From Arctopsyche grandis (Eukaryota > Arthropoda > Insecta > Trichoptera > Hydropsychidae): a DNA stretch of 64,000 bases. Shown here piece by piece: positions 1-12,200 of this stretch (position 1 is the first letter of the stretch; the number at the start of each line of letters is the position of its first letter). Below the pieces are notes generated by a model. It did no database searches. It saw only the letters and a list, made by a program, of their open reading frames with translations, and was not told the DNA's origin. The position numbers were made by a program, and so were the translations under genes. The stretch covers positions 19,239,501-19,303,500 of the forward strand of contig NC_135365.1 in the NCBI RefSeq assembly GCF_051622035.1. The letters run 5' to 3'.

Positions 1-44
1 TACTACAGAAGTACTCTGAATAAATTCTCTTCAACCAAGGTCAA

Positions 45-125
45 TCCAGGGCTCGAGCCCGGGAGCCTCCCGGTGGTTAGCATTTGCGCAACCACCGAGC
101 TATGTATACTGCTGGATATTATTTA
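45..125 (-). repeat. tRNA-derived SINE head (fragment)
   Basis: Read on the minus strand this stretch has a tRNA-like A-box region (TAGCTCGGTGGTTGCGCAA) followed by a B-box-like GGCTCGAGCCC, spaced as in a pol III internal promoter. It does not fold as a complete tRNA and lacks a clear anticodon stem, so I read it as the head of a tRNA-derived SINE. The body and tail are not clear. Confidence 0.45.
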
Positions 126-1687
126 ATGAAATATTTAATAAATATTCCTTGATCACATATTCACATCTGTATGTATTGAGGAAAGGTTCAGAATTGCTTA
201 TTGGAGTAAAATATATATTATTAGATTAATCTACATATAACATGTCTCAAAGAAACTGATGATTTATTATGTAAATGAAACAGATGCGCGCCTCAAACGT
301 CTGATATTATATATGAAGTATTTCAATGGAAAATCCATTGTGATTGACATTTATCAGATTTGCATACACGCTTTGAGCTGGTATTAAGATCCACGAAAAT
401 ATCTATACATATACATACATATGTATAATAGGTAAAAAATATATTATCTTTCATATGTGTACATACGAATAAAAACCTGTTTTGCGTTTTTAATCAAAAA
501 CTTCACGACTAAAAAGAAGAATAAGAAATCGAATTACAAATTTTGCGCTATCTTAAACACGAAATTATGGCGGTCAAAAGTTCTTACTAAACTTTTAATA
601 GAAATGCACTTATGAGTACGAATCGCGAGACCGACTAAACTTGTGCTTTGTTTTCTTCAGACATTTTTGTTCCACCGCTCTTTCCATTAAAACTTTCGTG
701 CGAAAGATAAAAGATTCCAACAATAAATAATATGACGGAAACATACAACGTTCATTTGATGTCGTCCCTTGCGCATTATTTTAATTTACATCTGAAGCTG
801 AAAGAGCATTACATCAAACGCTGTTTTCATCCACTCTTATACAAATGTATGTACATATGTACGTGCACATAAATTTATGCCATTTTACAATTGCTCGTAT
901 TTCTGCTGCACTTTATATGTGCAGTTTTATATGTATTTGTATGGAAGTACCGTTTGGTTGCACACGAAAGACCTTTATCTGAAGCCCGCATGCCCCATTT
1001 TTAAAATACGTATTTTTGCAGCGATCCAGTTCAGCGTCCCACATTTTGGGAACAATTCGCCAGAGTGCGGAAAAATTAAAGTGCAAGCTGTGGGCGCGTT
1101 GTGGAACGTGCGAATGGATCGATCTTGACATGGAACATCTCGACAATGGACTAAATAGTCTTTGGACCGTCACCATGTTGTTTCCATAATTTCCTCGCTT
1201 TTGCCATTATATAATCGGTGTGGAGATTATTCGCCCAGGCGAGGCCGCACACGCGAATAATTAAAAATCGATTTATCTCAATTAGTGTGACTATTTATGG
1301 GCGTGAAATGTGCATTCATTTTTGGAATTAATATTTTGAACCGGATAGCCCGCATCTGTCAGGTGTTAAATGTCTGCTTACTCGAGTTAACAATGATGAT
1401 ACCCGCACTGTTGATTGTGTACGTTTATATGAATGTATTTTCGATGAAATTCTTTTAAATGTTGCACTCTTATAGTATAAGTTGATTCTTAAGAATCCGG
1501 TTATGTAGGATTTTCAAGGCTATCCACATCATTTTTGAATTTGTTTTAATTTTATTTATATTCTGCATAGCGAATGCGCCTCAATTAGAAACATTATGAT
1601 TTAAAATATTCAAAACTTTGAATGATTAACAAAATTTGAACCCTTATTACTATTAATATACAAATGTATTTGTATATGAGTATTATT
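126..1687. other. AT-rich non-coding DNA, no gene recognised
   Basis: About 1.5 kb of AT-rich sequence with short TACATATGTA-type simple repeats. The small reading frames between 0.87 and 1.2 kb overlap one another on opposite strands and resemble no family I know. It may be part of the first intron of a minus-strand gene whose leader exon could lie at 2.43-2.64 kb. Confidence 0.4.
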
Positions 1688-2087
1688 GGGTCTACCTCAC
1701 GGGCCCGAATGTGAAACCCCCGAAAACGCAAATATCGGAAGGCAAAGATCGAAAATCGAAAGATCTTAAGTCGAAAGATAAAAAAGGGTGCATGGTAAAC
1801 GATACATACTCACGGACATACTCACTTAATTTGAGTGAGCAGGATACAACAGGAACAAGAGGAACGGGCTTTTCTTCCCGTGTTCTGCGCGCGCACATTA
1901 ATACGGGAGGAAAAGCCTGTTCCTCTTGTTCCTGTTGTATCCTGCTCGCGCAAATTAAGTGAGTATGTACCGTTTACCATGCACCCTTTTTTTTATCTTT
2001 CGACTTAAGATCTTTCGATTTTCAATCTTTGCCTTCCGATATTTGCGTTTTCGGGCGTTTCACATTCGGGCCCGTCACAGAGACGGG
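1688..2087. mobile_element. Long fold-back (palindromic) element, copy 1
   Basis: The two halves are near-perfect inverted copies of each other. The left arm reads GGGTCTACCTCACGGGCCCG, then a stretch containing AACGCAAATATCGGAAGGC; the right arm repeats this in reverse complement and ends near GGGCCCGTCAC. The centre holds an inner inverted pair around a GCGCGCGCAC core. Related copies lie at 5297-5664 and 33706-34086, and a half copy at about 9478-9590. There is no transposase, so I call it a non-autonomous fold-back or MITE-type element; its superfamily is unknown. Confidence 0.8.
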
Positions 2088-2430
2088 AGTATTATTATAA
2101 GATTAATATTTAAATACTAAATTTCTGAAACTAAAATATTTAAAAACGAGAACTAAAGACGCATTTGTTTGTATAATTATTTTCAAATAAAATTTTAATA
2201 ACTTGTAAATTTTCATAATCATTTGTTTTTAATACAAATATTTTCGTTATATGTATATGTTCTTATTACAGGCTACTTTTTTAGAATTAGCTAATAAACA
2301 ACCTCAATGTTTAATTCAAAAGTGCAAATCATTTAAAGCTATATCATCCGTATTATAAAACTCGATTGGAATGTTTGACAAAACAACAAAACAAGGCGAA
2401 AAAAAAAAGCATTTGGGTTTCGTTACTCAC

Positions 2431-2640
2431 CGTTCGTTGATGTTTCTCTCGTATGAAAAGCACGTTTTTCCGTTGCACTGTTCACAAATCGCTCATTCAA
2501 CAGGCAAAATCGACGTAAAACAATAACAATATTTTTAGGTCAACATCATCTTGCGATTCACTTCACGTGGTGATTGATAAATTGGCATAATGGATAAAAT
2601 TCACAGACAGATCACTAAAAATTCAGGGCGCACAAAAGTG
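2431..2640 (-). other. Possible 5' leader exon of a minus-strand gene running off the left edge
   Basis: On the minus strand a good splice donor (CAACGAACG|GTGAGTAACG, exon end at 2431) follows about 200 bp of moderately GC-richer sequence that is not obviously a repeat. A minus-strand gene starting here would pair head-to-head with Vps16 and continue the alternating gene order. No coding part is visible and the upstream boundary is arbitrary, so this is weak. Confidence 0.22.
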
Positions 2641-3420
2641 AACGTCAAACGCGTGCAAAACCACTCATGATCGTTTCGAAATTATTGTCAATCGATTTTG
2701 TCGCAAGGCGAAAGTAACGACCTCACTCGAAGGCACACCGGCAACAAACTGGAGAATTAAATACACGTTATTGTTGTATCTGACTGCTACACCGGCCGAC
2801 CACCTCTTTCGTGCTGATGGATGCGCAATATCACAGCCTCCCAATCTGTAAACCGCATTCTTTAAAAATACCCAAATTCATTGACAAATCGCTCATATGA
2901 ATATATGAACATAGTTGATTCACAAACTGCAACAGTTGATTTAATTTTTTTTTTTGCCTACATACAAACTCGTGTTACATACATATGTGTTAATAAACAC
3001 GCAAATATCAAACGCTTCATTCTGTAGATAGTCTTTGAATTTTATTCTGTAGGTAGTCTTTAACCTTTTCTTTATATTTATGAGTAAGTGAAATACCCAA
3101 CATTGCTCAAACGGCCTTAAAACTTTTTTAGAATTCATTCTAAAACGCTGCACACTCTTTAGTACAAAAACTAGGGCTTAACAAAAATTTTGTATATATT
3201 GGAAATCGGAGAAAATACTTTTTGGTATAGAATTTGATAAATCAAATGTACATACATATGTACCTATGTATATTTTCTATTTGAATTATTTTACACTTCA
3301 TTTATGGTGAGTTCATTACCAGTTATAATATCAATTTCGCAAGTCCATATTATAACGAGATCGATTCGAATGATACCAACTCCTGATCGGATGTCTTCTG
3401 TGACACACCACCATTAATTT
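2641..3420. other. AT-rich spacer, no gene recognised
   Basis: No reading frame resembles a known family. Two short near repeats (TCTGTAGATAGTCTTTGAA-like) lie near 3.02-3.06 kb. Confidence 0.4.
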
Positions 3421-3425
3421 CATGC

Positions 3426-3540
3426 GTCACAGTGTAGCTCACTAGTAGAGCTATTGCATACCAGTAGATAAATCGTGGGTTCAAGTCCCATTCAGAATCG
3501 AGTAATGACATACATTTTTATTCGATTAAAATACGCTACT
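3426..3540 (+). repeat. tRNA-derived SINE
   Basis: A plus-strand A-box-like TAGCTCACTAGTAGAGC is followed about 35 bp later by a B-box-like GGGTTCAAGTCCCA, the layout of a pol III promoter. The sequence does not form a convincing acceptor stem, so it is more likely a SINE head than a functional tRNA gene. Confidence 0.5.
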
Positions 3541-3981
3541 GGCAAGATTTGAGTGGTTTTAACCTTTCCCTTACGGTGCCAAAAACATCCGCGCGCTCCG
3601 ATGATATGTATTTTGTACACATACATTGACGTAATTCGTAATTATATTACGGAGGAATAGACAAATTCTGAACCCGTATCTATTACATTTCATATCGATA
3701 TTCCCATTATTAGAGTCGAGTTGTAGTAAATACATATCACAGGGGAGGAAAGGTTAAAGAAACCCAATTCAACCTATCTTTCTAGAGTTGCCGATTATCT
3801 AGCTTAACTGTTGTGACGGATCCAATGAATTGGCATCCTCCTCCCCCCCCCCCCCTCTCTTCAGTTTTTTACAAATTTGAATTTGTTGATTTTTATAAAT
3901 ATTTGTTGATTCTTATAAAATTTGCTGTATATTAAATTTGTGATTGTTGGTTGTCCATAGATGTCTCTATTGTATTTTATA

Positions 3982-4082
3982 CGGTAAAGGGATTATTCCG
4001 CAAAAAGCGATCTCGCGCAAGTTACTAAAATCTCGATCACGGAACATCTGGCACTCGAGTTCTCGTAGTACAATATTTGGCG
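3982..4082 (+). repeat. Half copy of the CGGTGATTA/CCGTTTACC fold-back family
   Basis: Begins CGGTAAAGGGATTATTCCGC and continues with the shared AAAAAGCGATCTCGCGCAAG...CTCGATCACGGAACATCTGG core. The inverted second half seen in the copies at 48 kb is missing or diverged. Confidence 0.6.
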
Positions 4083-4172
4083 AAAAATTTTATACATATA
4101 ATTGCATTGCAATGTTTGGAATTGTTAATACTTATGTACAAATAATCTGATCATATGTACATATGTATGTAT

Positions 4173-4327
4173 CAGTGGCGTGCGCTGAAATTCTCTCTCT
4201 TTTTGTCGTACAGCCTTATTTAATGTGCACGAGCAGGATACAACAGGCTGTTCCTCTTGTATCCTGTTCGTGCACATTAAGTAAGGCTGTACTACAAAAA
4301 GAGAGAGAATTTCAGCGCACGCCACTG
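4173..4327. mobile_element. hAT-like MITE, 155 bp perfect hairpin
   Basis: Starts CAGTGGCGTGCGCTGAAATT and ends with its exact reverse complement, so the whole element folds into one hairpin. It is flanked by GTATGTAT on both sides, an 8-bp duplication as expected for hAT elements, although the flanks lie in a TATG simple repeat, which weakens that test. A related copy is at 9273-9449. Confidence 0.75.
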
Positions 4328-5296
4328 GTATGTATGTAGGTGTCGCCTCGGGGTTATTCCTGTCATGGCACCTATGTTATAAATGTATCTAATAATAATA
4401 ATATCTTTGATCCCAGGCCCGGACCACATCGAGATCGTATTTTAAATTTGCTATTTTTAAACTTTAAATTTGCATAGTGCACAAGCAAACATTCGTTTTA
4501 TACACTTGTATGTATAGATGTTGTACAATTTTCACACTGATTGTGTTTGACAGTATTATAGATTTGGATTGAAAGTATGAGAGCCACTGGATGCACTGAT
4601 ATTTCCTCTCGCCTGGTCTCAAGACGACCTTTGCGTGTGTTGGTCGAGTACACGTCTAAGCAAGCCGGGCCATTATTACCGTACGCGTGAATTAACATTT
4701 CTTCAATATACAACCAGTTTGATGAACTCTCTGTGCGTGTTTACACTAACCACCTGCAACCTATCTTACAACGAGGGTATTCGTTCACATAAAAATAATT
4801 TCATAAATTACTAAATACGTCATTTTCAACTGAACTTTTATTTACATATGACATATTTGGCCGAATCATTCAAATAAGATTTTAAGCATACATAAACACT
4901 TTTATGACGATGCATATTATATTCTAATAAAGTAATGATTCTTTTTAATGTGACAAAGTCTTTCCACTTGATATAGAAATTATTGCGCTTATTAAAATGT
5001 AATTTTATAATATTATACGTAGTTTGTGTGAACATGCATATATCATACGGTATGCATATGTTTTGAACGAAAATAGGCTTCCAAAGTTCAGTTCAATCCT
5101 GTCAAGATTCAAAATGTCAACATCACTCTTAACCGTAACAGGAATGTTGCGATTATAAAAAGTGGTCTGAGTGAAGTCGACCTCGAGGGTAATTGAATCG
5201 AGTTTTTTAAATCATAACTGTTTATTTTAATAATAAATAAGCGTTTGTATCTAAAATATTTATACATACTTACATCATATGATAAAAAGCGGTCTC
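4328..5296. other. Spacer, no gene recognised
   Basis: AT-rich DNA with no recognisable coding content. Short reading frames on the minus strand near 4.5-4.7 kb and 4.84-5.03 kb have no family likeness. Confidence 0.4.
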
Positions 5297-5664
5297 CGTG
5301 ACGAGACAGAATGTTAAATGACAGAAAACGCAAATATCGGAAGGCAAAGATCGAAAATCTAAAGATCTTAAGTCGAAAGATCAAAAAAAAAAATGGTGCA
5401 TGGCAAACGGTATATACTCACTTAATTTGCGCGAGCAGGATACAACAGGAACAAGAGGAACAGGCTTTTCCTCCCGTATTAATGTGCGCGTGCAGAATAC
5501 GGGAGGAAAAGCATGTTCCTCTTGTTCCTGTTGTATACTGCTCGCGCAAATTAAGTGAGTATGTACCGTTTACCATGCACCATTTTTTTTTTTGATCTTT
5601 CGATTTTCGATCTTTGCCTTCCGATATTTGCGTTTTCTGTCATTTAACATTCTGTCTCGTCACG
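5297..5664. mobile_element. Long fold-back (palindromic) element, copy 2
   Basis: Outermost arms are CGTGACGAGACAGAATGTTA and its reverse complement, giving an almost perfect 368-bp palindrome. The interior (AACGCAAATATCGG, ATGGTGCATGG, GCGAGCAGGATACAACAGG, GCGCGTGC core) matches the copies at 1.7 kb and 33.7 kb, but the outermost 25 bases differ from copy 1. Confidence 0.8.
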
Positions 5665-6345
5665 TAAACCCGATAAAAAGTTGTCCATCATGTTATTTTG
5701 TAAGAATTCGTACGTCAAAATTAATATTATATATTCAGATATAAATAAATATATGTAAATGTCCTTAATTTAATATTCACAACTTAATTTAATTAACTAA
5801 GAACAAAAAAAACTAAACAAAACTTTCATTTGTAGATAACCGTATTTGAGTATGTTTCACCTTTTTTATTTTCATACTTTCTATGCTTGTCTAGCATCAA
5901 TACCAATCTTTTCTAGTTAGAACAACTCTTCAATTTGAAAACCCTTTTAGCTACGTGTTTTCCTCAATCAGAAAGTTATTTCCCTAGCGAATACGTAAGT
6001 ATAAACTTAAATTCAATCCTACCTTATGTAATTGTTTGGGTAAATATATCAATCCTGAAAAAAAATGAAATGTTTTCTCTTTTGACATTAAACACTAAAC
6101 ACTAAATTTTCGATTATGTGTAATTTAATACTGTCACAATACCTTCGTTAATACATTTAAAGAATTGGCATGTATATATATTTTTTTTCTTCGTGTGATT
6201 TTTCTATTTTCAATGTTGTAATCTACATATCTTAGCTTTAAAATCCAATACTGATAAGTGCATAATTAATCAGGGCAGCGTTTTAAAGATTGCAATTAAC
6301 TAGGGGACCGAGTATAAAAACCTGGTATTTTTTTTATATTTATAC
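5665..6345. other. AT-rich spacer, no gene recognised
   Basis: No coding likeness and no clear repeat termini were seen. Confidence 0.4.
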
Positions 6346-6351
6346 ACCAGT

Positions 6352-6527
6352 TAAGGTCTGTTCATACCAATCCATCACGACCCGAATCCTGCAAGTATCC
6401 GGCAAGTACGGACAGTATTCTTTAGTACATTCTATATGAACGCGCATGAATATGTAAATGCGCATGCGCGAATGGAGTATGAACACGTCCATATAATGTA
6501 CCAAAGAATACTATCCGCACTTGACCT
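6352..6527. repeat. Snap-back repeat abutting a TTAA element
   Basis: Two inverted arms of about 45 bp (CAAGTACGGACAGTATTCTT near 6.40 kb, and its near reverse complement near 6.50 kb) flank a GCGCATGCGCGAA core. A partial copy of its left end (AAGGTCTGTTCATACC, CACGACCC) recurs at about 7103-7180. Confidence 0.6.
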
Positions 6528-6531
6528 TTAA

Positions 6532-7051
6532 GAGGGCTGAACAGCAGCACCTTGTCCATACAAACGTACTATACTTCTCCCTTCCTCAATTATGGCACTA
6601 GAGAAATTATTTTTTAATATGCTATGGATATCCACCATTGGGGTGCATCTATCGTTTTATTTTTTTGATTAATTATTTTTTATATGAGCTAGGAGCCGCC
6701 AAACATCTATAAAATCGCCTCTTTTTTACACCCACGAAACGAGTCCAGCGTGCTTATTTAACGGTCGATTTTAAAAAAAATACGCCGATAGATGCACATA
6801 AAGTATCTTTCTCATACCGATGCTGATTTTTTTTTTAAATTGGTCCAGTTTTGGAGGTGAAAATAGTAGAATACGAAACCTCGACTTTGTCAATTTAATA
6901 TACGTTTTATTTGGTCGAAGCGCAACTGTCGCATTCACTCAATATATATATTGATATATATTGTCGCATTCACTCAATATATACATACACTCAATATGTA
7001 TATCGAAGAAAGGAACGGTAACAAAATTAAGGTTTCGGATGTACAGCCCTC
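6532..7051. mobile_element. TTAA-flanked MITE, intact copy
   Basis: Flanked by TTAA at 6528-6531 and 7052-7055, with terminal inverted repeats GAGGGCTG(A)ACA and TGTACAGCCCTC. A second copy at 26796-30232 has the same termini and TTAA flanks but carries an LTR element inside. TTAA duplications are typical of piggyBac-type elements, but the TIR does not begin with the usual CCC, so the superfamily is inferred from the target site alone. Confidence 0.75.
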
Positions 7052-7102
7052 TTAAGAGTTTTCATTCATATAGCTACTATTTTCCTTAGATTGACATTTC
7101 AA

Positions 7103-7180
7103 GGTCTGTTCATACCTATCCAGCACGACCCGTATCCTGCAGGTGTCATGCAAGTGCGGATACTATTCTTTGGTATATAT
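7103..7180 (+). repeat. Partial copy of the snap-back repeat at 6352-6527
   Basis: Shares AAGGTCTGTTCATACC and the CACGACCCGTATCCTGCAGG-like block with the repeat upstream. It lies just in front of the Vps16 start. Confidence 0.5.
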
Positions 7181-7483
7181 TTGGTACCTTCAATGGGCAA
7201 TTTTAAAAAGGAATTGATACGTAATTTGAAATTTAAGCTAAAACTTATTACTTTTGAATATCGCACATCCAAAAAAATGACGTATTATTCAAAAAAAAAT
7301 ATGCTCTTACAGAATTTGAAAATAGGAACCAAACTTGATTTAATTTATCATTATTGTGCGCCAAGAGTGCGATTTGTAATGGCCATAGTTTTAAGTGCTA
7401 CGACCAGCACAGTGAACTGTCAGGCGATAATCTGTCATCGCAGCTCCATCAATATTGAAGATCGTTGAAGAAAATCTGCAATC

Positions 7484-9196
7484 ATGTCGGCAATACTCAT
7501 CGCCGACTGGTTTTGTCTCGACAAAGACATCTATTACAGGTTATTTATCCATTTTACCACCTCATCACCAATATAGTATAAACATTCACATCTGAGAGTT
7601 CAATTATATTATTCGATTCAGAAAATTTGATCTATACTCAATGAATTGGAATATTGACTATGAATTGGACACCATGGTCATAAGCGGAGCTTCTTACGGA
7701 GGACCTATAGCTCTCATCAGAGACAAAAAGCAACTCGTAAGAGTAATCGGACAGTCCAAACCTGTCATTCATATTTATAACTGTGCTGGAAAACACATGT
7801 CGAATATAGTTGTAAGTTGTAGTACCGCAATTATTATAATTCTATTGTATTTTATAATATAACAGACATGCATGTGTGTACTTTAAGTGGAACAATGGGA
7901 ATCTCGTACACATTGGATGGTCGGATGGGGAGCAGTTGTTGTGTATTCAAGATAGCGGTGATATCTTTGTTTATGATATGTTTGGAATGCATCAACACAC
8001 TTTTAGCATGGGCGCCGAAGCTAGAGATACTAAAGTAATTAATTGTTTATTGATTACACATGCCGGTAAATCTTTTGTGTACTATATTGAATTTTTTTTT
8101 TTTAGGTCTATAAGGCGAAAATATTTTCAAGTCCTCACGGAACTGGTATAGCGATCATGACAGCGTCGAATAGAATGTTCCTCGTAAACAATGTTTCAGA
8201 ACCGAAAGTCAGACAACTTCCAGACTTGCCACGTATATTATTAAATAATATAAAATTCTTCATGTATTTTTTTTTTTTTTGGTATAAATACTATCTAGGT
8301 GTGTTTTAATTTTAGGAGCAACAGAAAGACCTACATCTTGGTGTGTGTTGAGTAGTACTACACAAGTCAGCGGACTGCTTGTTTGTAGGAACACTGACGT
8401 ATTTAAATGTCAACTGGGAGAAGCGCAACCAATTCCATTAGTAATTATCTACATACATATATATATGAAACTACTATCTCTATACATATATAGAATATCT
8501 TATATTTCATTTCGGTAGCTTTGCAGTAGGCAAATTCTGAATCTCTATCCCTATTGGTCGAAAAGCTTTTGTTTTGAACTTCTAATATACACTAACCACA
8601 AAATACACAATCCCTTTTGGTCGGAACATCTTGCTGACCAATAGGTATTGCATATTTTTCTCCCTAATGAAATGGCTTGTAGGTACTATCATCTATGCTT
8701 GGGAAAGGTAGTATAGCCGATGGACCCAATTTTTTATTTTATTTTCCTAAGATGGTGTTATCGGGTTGCCTAAACTTGTACATATATAAATTTTGAAATC
8801 ATATTCAAATAGTTTTTGTCAATTTGATGAGGAAACGTTTCAACAATAAAATCAGATAAATTGCCAAATTCTGCTAGAAAACGATCGACTTGGAGTCACA
8901 AATATCTTAGTCTGACCAGCAGCACTACAGATAATACTCGGAATAACAATCAAACCTGGTAACCTCTCAGTGTTTAGAATTAACGCAATCACCTAACTAC
9001 ATATACTGGTTGCTAATTTTGTTTTTAATAATTGTTTTAGTTATCATTTTTTAACTAATTAGTTAAATATAGATGATTAAAAGGCAAAATATCTAGGAAA
9101 TTCAAAGCTTTAAAATTTTCATATACGTACATACATACGGGTGACCGTGAAAAAGTTGAAAATATTCGTTTATCATGCATACATATGAAAAACGGT

Positions 9197-9275
<79 letters not shown>

Positions 9276-12200
9276 TGGCGTGTGGTAACTCTCTCTTCCC
9301 CCCCCCCTCCCCCGTTGTACATCCTCACTTAATTTGCGCGAGCAGTATATAACAGGAACAGGAGGAACAGGCTTTTCCTCCCGTATACTGCGCGCGCACA
9401 TTAAACAAGGCTGTATGACAAAAAGAGATAATTTCACCACATGCCACTCATATATATATATAATACATAGTACCGTTTACCATGCACCCTTTTTTTTTGA
9501 TCTTTCGACTTAAGATTTTTCGATCTTTGCCTTCCGATATTTGCTTTTTCGACCTTTTCACTTTCGGTGCCGTGAGGTAAACCCCATACATACATAAGTC
9601 GTTTTATTAGAGATCCCCAAATTCTACAAAATTTATCTTAAATCATTAAATCGTTTCATCAGATGCTGAAATTTTAAACCATTTAATAGGTTATTATTGA
9701 AGGTGTTTGTTTGTTATTTGAAACAATTGTTAATATTTAATATCGGAATATAAATAAAATAAAAAGGACAAAAACAATGTAATGACAATTGAGTTGAATA
9801 TTTAGTCATAAAATGGTATATTTACATCAACAGAAAGCTGATATATCCAACTTGTATACGGCAATTCTGAAAATTGTCACATCACAAAATGGTAGATATG
9901 TAGCATTATTTACCGATTCTGGTTGCATATGGATGGGAACATCAGATTTGAAAATAAAATACTGCGAAATTGAAACTGGATACCTGAAAAAACCAAAACA
10001 AATTGTTTGGTATAATACATATACTAATTAGTGTGAATAAGTAATGAAAATACCATCACGATTCTGTTTCATTATGAATTTCATCATTTAGGTGTGGAAA
10101 CGAAGCAGTTATCGGAAATTGGGACAATGTTATGGTAATTTTAAGCAAATCGGGAAAAAGCATGAGTTATTCGTATGACTATCCAATACATTTGATACCG
10201 GAAATGGATTGCGTTCGTGTCGTGTCAGGATTGACTCACGAACTCATACAAAAAGTTCCTGCCGTAGTGCAAAAAATATTCAGAATCAACAGCGTCGAGC
10301 CCGGCTCCTATCTATTGGAGGCTTCTAAACAATTCCAAGTATGAAAATTTTATCTAAAAACAATTCATAATCATGTTTTTCGATATTTATTTATAATTTT
10401 TTGTTTAGAAACGCAGCCACAAAGCAGATGAATATATTTGCTTGGTAAAAAATCAGTTATCAGTTGCTGTACAGCAGTGTATAGATGCTGCGGCGTTTGA
10501 ATTCGATCCCGAAATTCAAAAAATGCTCATCAGAGCTGCACAGTTTGGCAAAGGCTTCGTGCCTGATCACGTTCCAGATCATTATGTACACACTTGTCGA
10601 TGGTTGAGAGTCCTCAATGCAGTACGAGATCCTAAAGTTGCCATTCCCTTGACTTATTTACAGTATCCTTTTGCAATATAAATTTAAGCAGTTCATTTAC
10701 TAATTTTAAATGTGGCAAATTATTTCTTTAACAAAATAATACAGAGTTCAACATTTGAGTGAACGCATATTATTGGATAGATTAGTGTGGAGGAGGCTTC
10801 ATTGTCTTGCTAAGCATATAGCTACATATCTCAAACTCACACAAGGTCACACAAGAGTCTTGGCCCATTGGGCATGTTATAAGGTAAAGTGAACTGCCGT
10901 CTTTTATTTTTATATTTGAGACATTGTTTTAACATGTGTTTAATTTTCAGGTTACTCAACCCCATTTAGATAATGAAAGCGTTGCTCGAGAGATTGCCGA
11001 TAAGTTGAGGAATGTTCCGGGAGTGTCATACACTGATATAGCTTTGAAAGCAGCAGATAATGGTCGACAGGCTCTTGCAATAAAGGTTGATTTATAATGT
11101 ATCACCAATTCGTATATTTGCCAATTACATCAGTATTTATTGCATGTATTTTATATGAAGATTTTAGAATACGAACCGTTGGCTCGGAAACAAGTTCCTC
11201 TACTGTTAAAATTGGGTGAACAAAAAGCAGCCCTGTTGAAAGCAACTCAGAGTGGTGATACTGATCTAGTCTTTTTAGTTTTACTTTATCTGAAGGAAAA
11301 AATGGGATCTGGCGATTTTTTGGTAAATAAATTTATGTATAGATTTATTGATTCATAGAAAATATGGTGTGTATGTTTAATTAATGTTCGTTTTAGTTAA
11401 TAATCCGAAGTTTTCCTTTGAGTCAAAATCTTTATATGAAATATTGTGCTGAAAGAAATCGAGAAGCCTTGAGAAAAGTCTACATCCAGGAGGATAACTT
11501 TTACGGACAAGCTGCTACGTATATAAAGGACGCTTTGGAATCTGTATGTGTTGTATGTATTAACATATGTTGAATTCAAATTTAAAAGGTTTCAATTTTA
11601 TGTTTTTCATTTTTAGAGAGAAACTATGGATGCATCTTTGAATGCAGCACGCGAAGCATATAAAAAGGAAAAATACGAATTAGGTTCGTCTATAGTTATC
11701 ATTTTTAAAAGTTTATCTTACCGAATTTATTTATTGTTATTGCATTATTATAATTTTAGGTGTGTCCATATGTGAAGATGTCAGGAAACTTATAAAAGAT
11801 CAAGCCAGCTTACGAGAAACTCACAGCTGGGACTTGACTTCTGCATCTCACCACGATACCATAAATAAATTGCTATCGTGCGGTCAAGTAAAATTGGCCG
11901 ATAAACTAAAATCAGAATATAAAGTACCAGATAGAAGGTACGATGCTTAATTGTAATAATTTTATTTGTTGTATTTATTCTCAAAATTTTTTTTGTATGT
12001 ATTTTTATAGATATTGGTGGATGCGTATATTAATTTTAGCCCAGTTAGGCGAATGGGAAGAATTGGAAAAATTCTCCAAATTTAAGAAATCGCCTATTGG
12101 CTACGAACCATTTGTTGATGTATGCTTAAAATATAGTAACAAATTACAAGCACAAAAATATTTGCCGAAATGTAGGGAAGATATAAAAGTGAAATATTAT

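Noticed and set aside
3437-3500. Possible tRNA gene
   Set aside because: A-box and B-box-like segments are present, but there is no proper acceptor stem or anticodon arm; a SINE is likelier.
9201-9440. Open frame ending in poly Ile-Tyr
   Set aside because: Produced by the (TA)n microsatellite and the neighbouring MITE.
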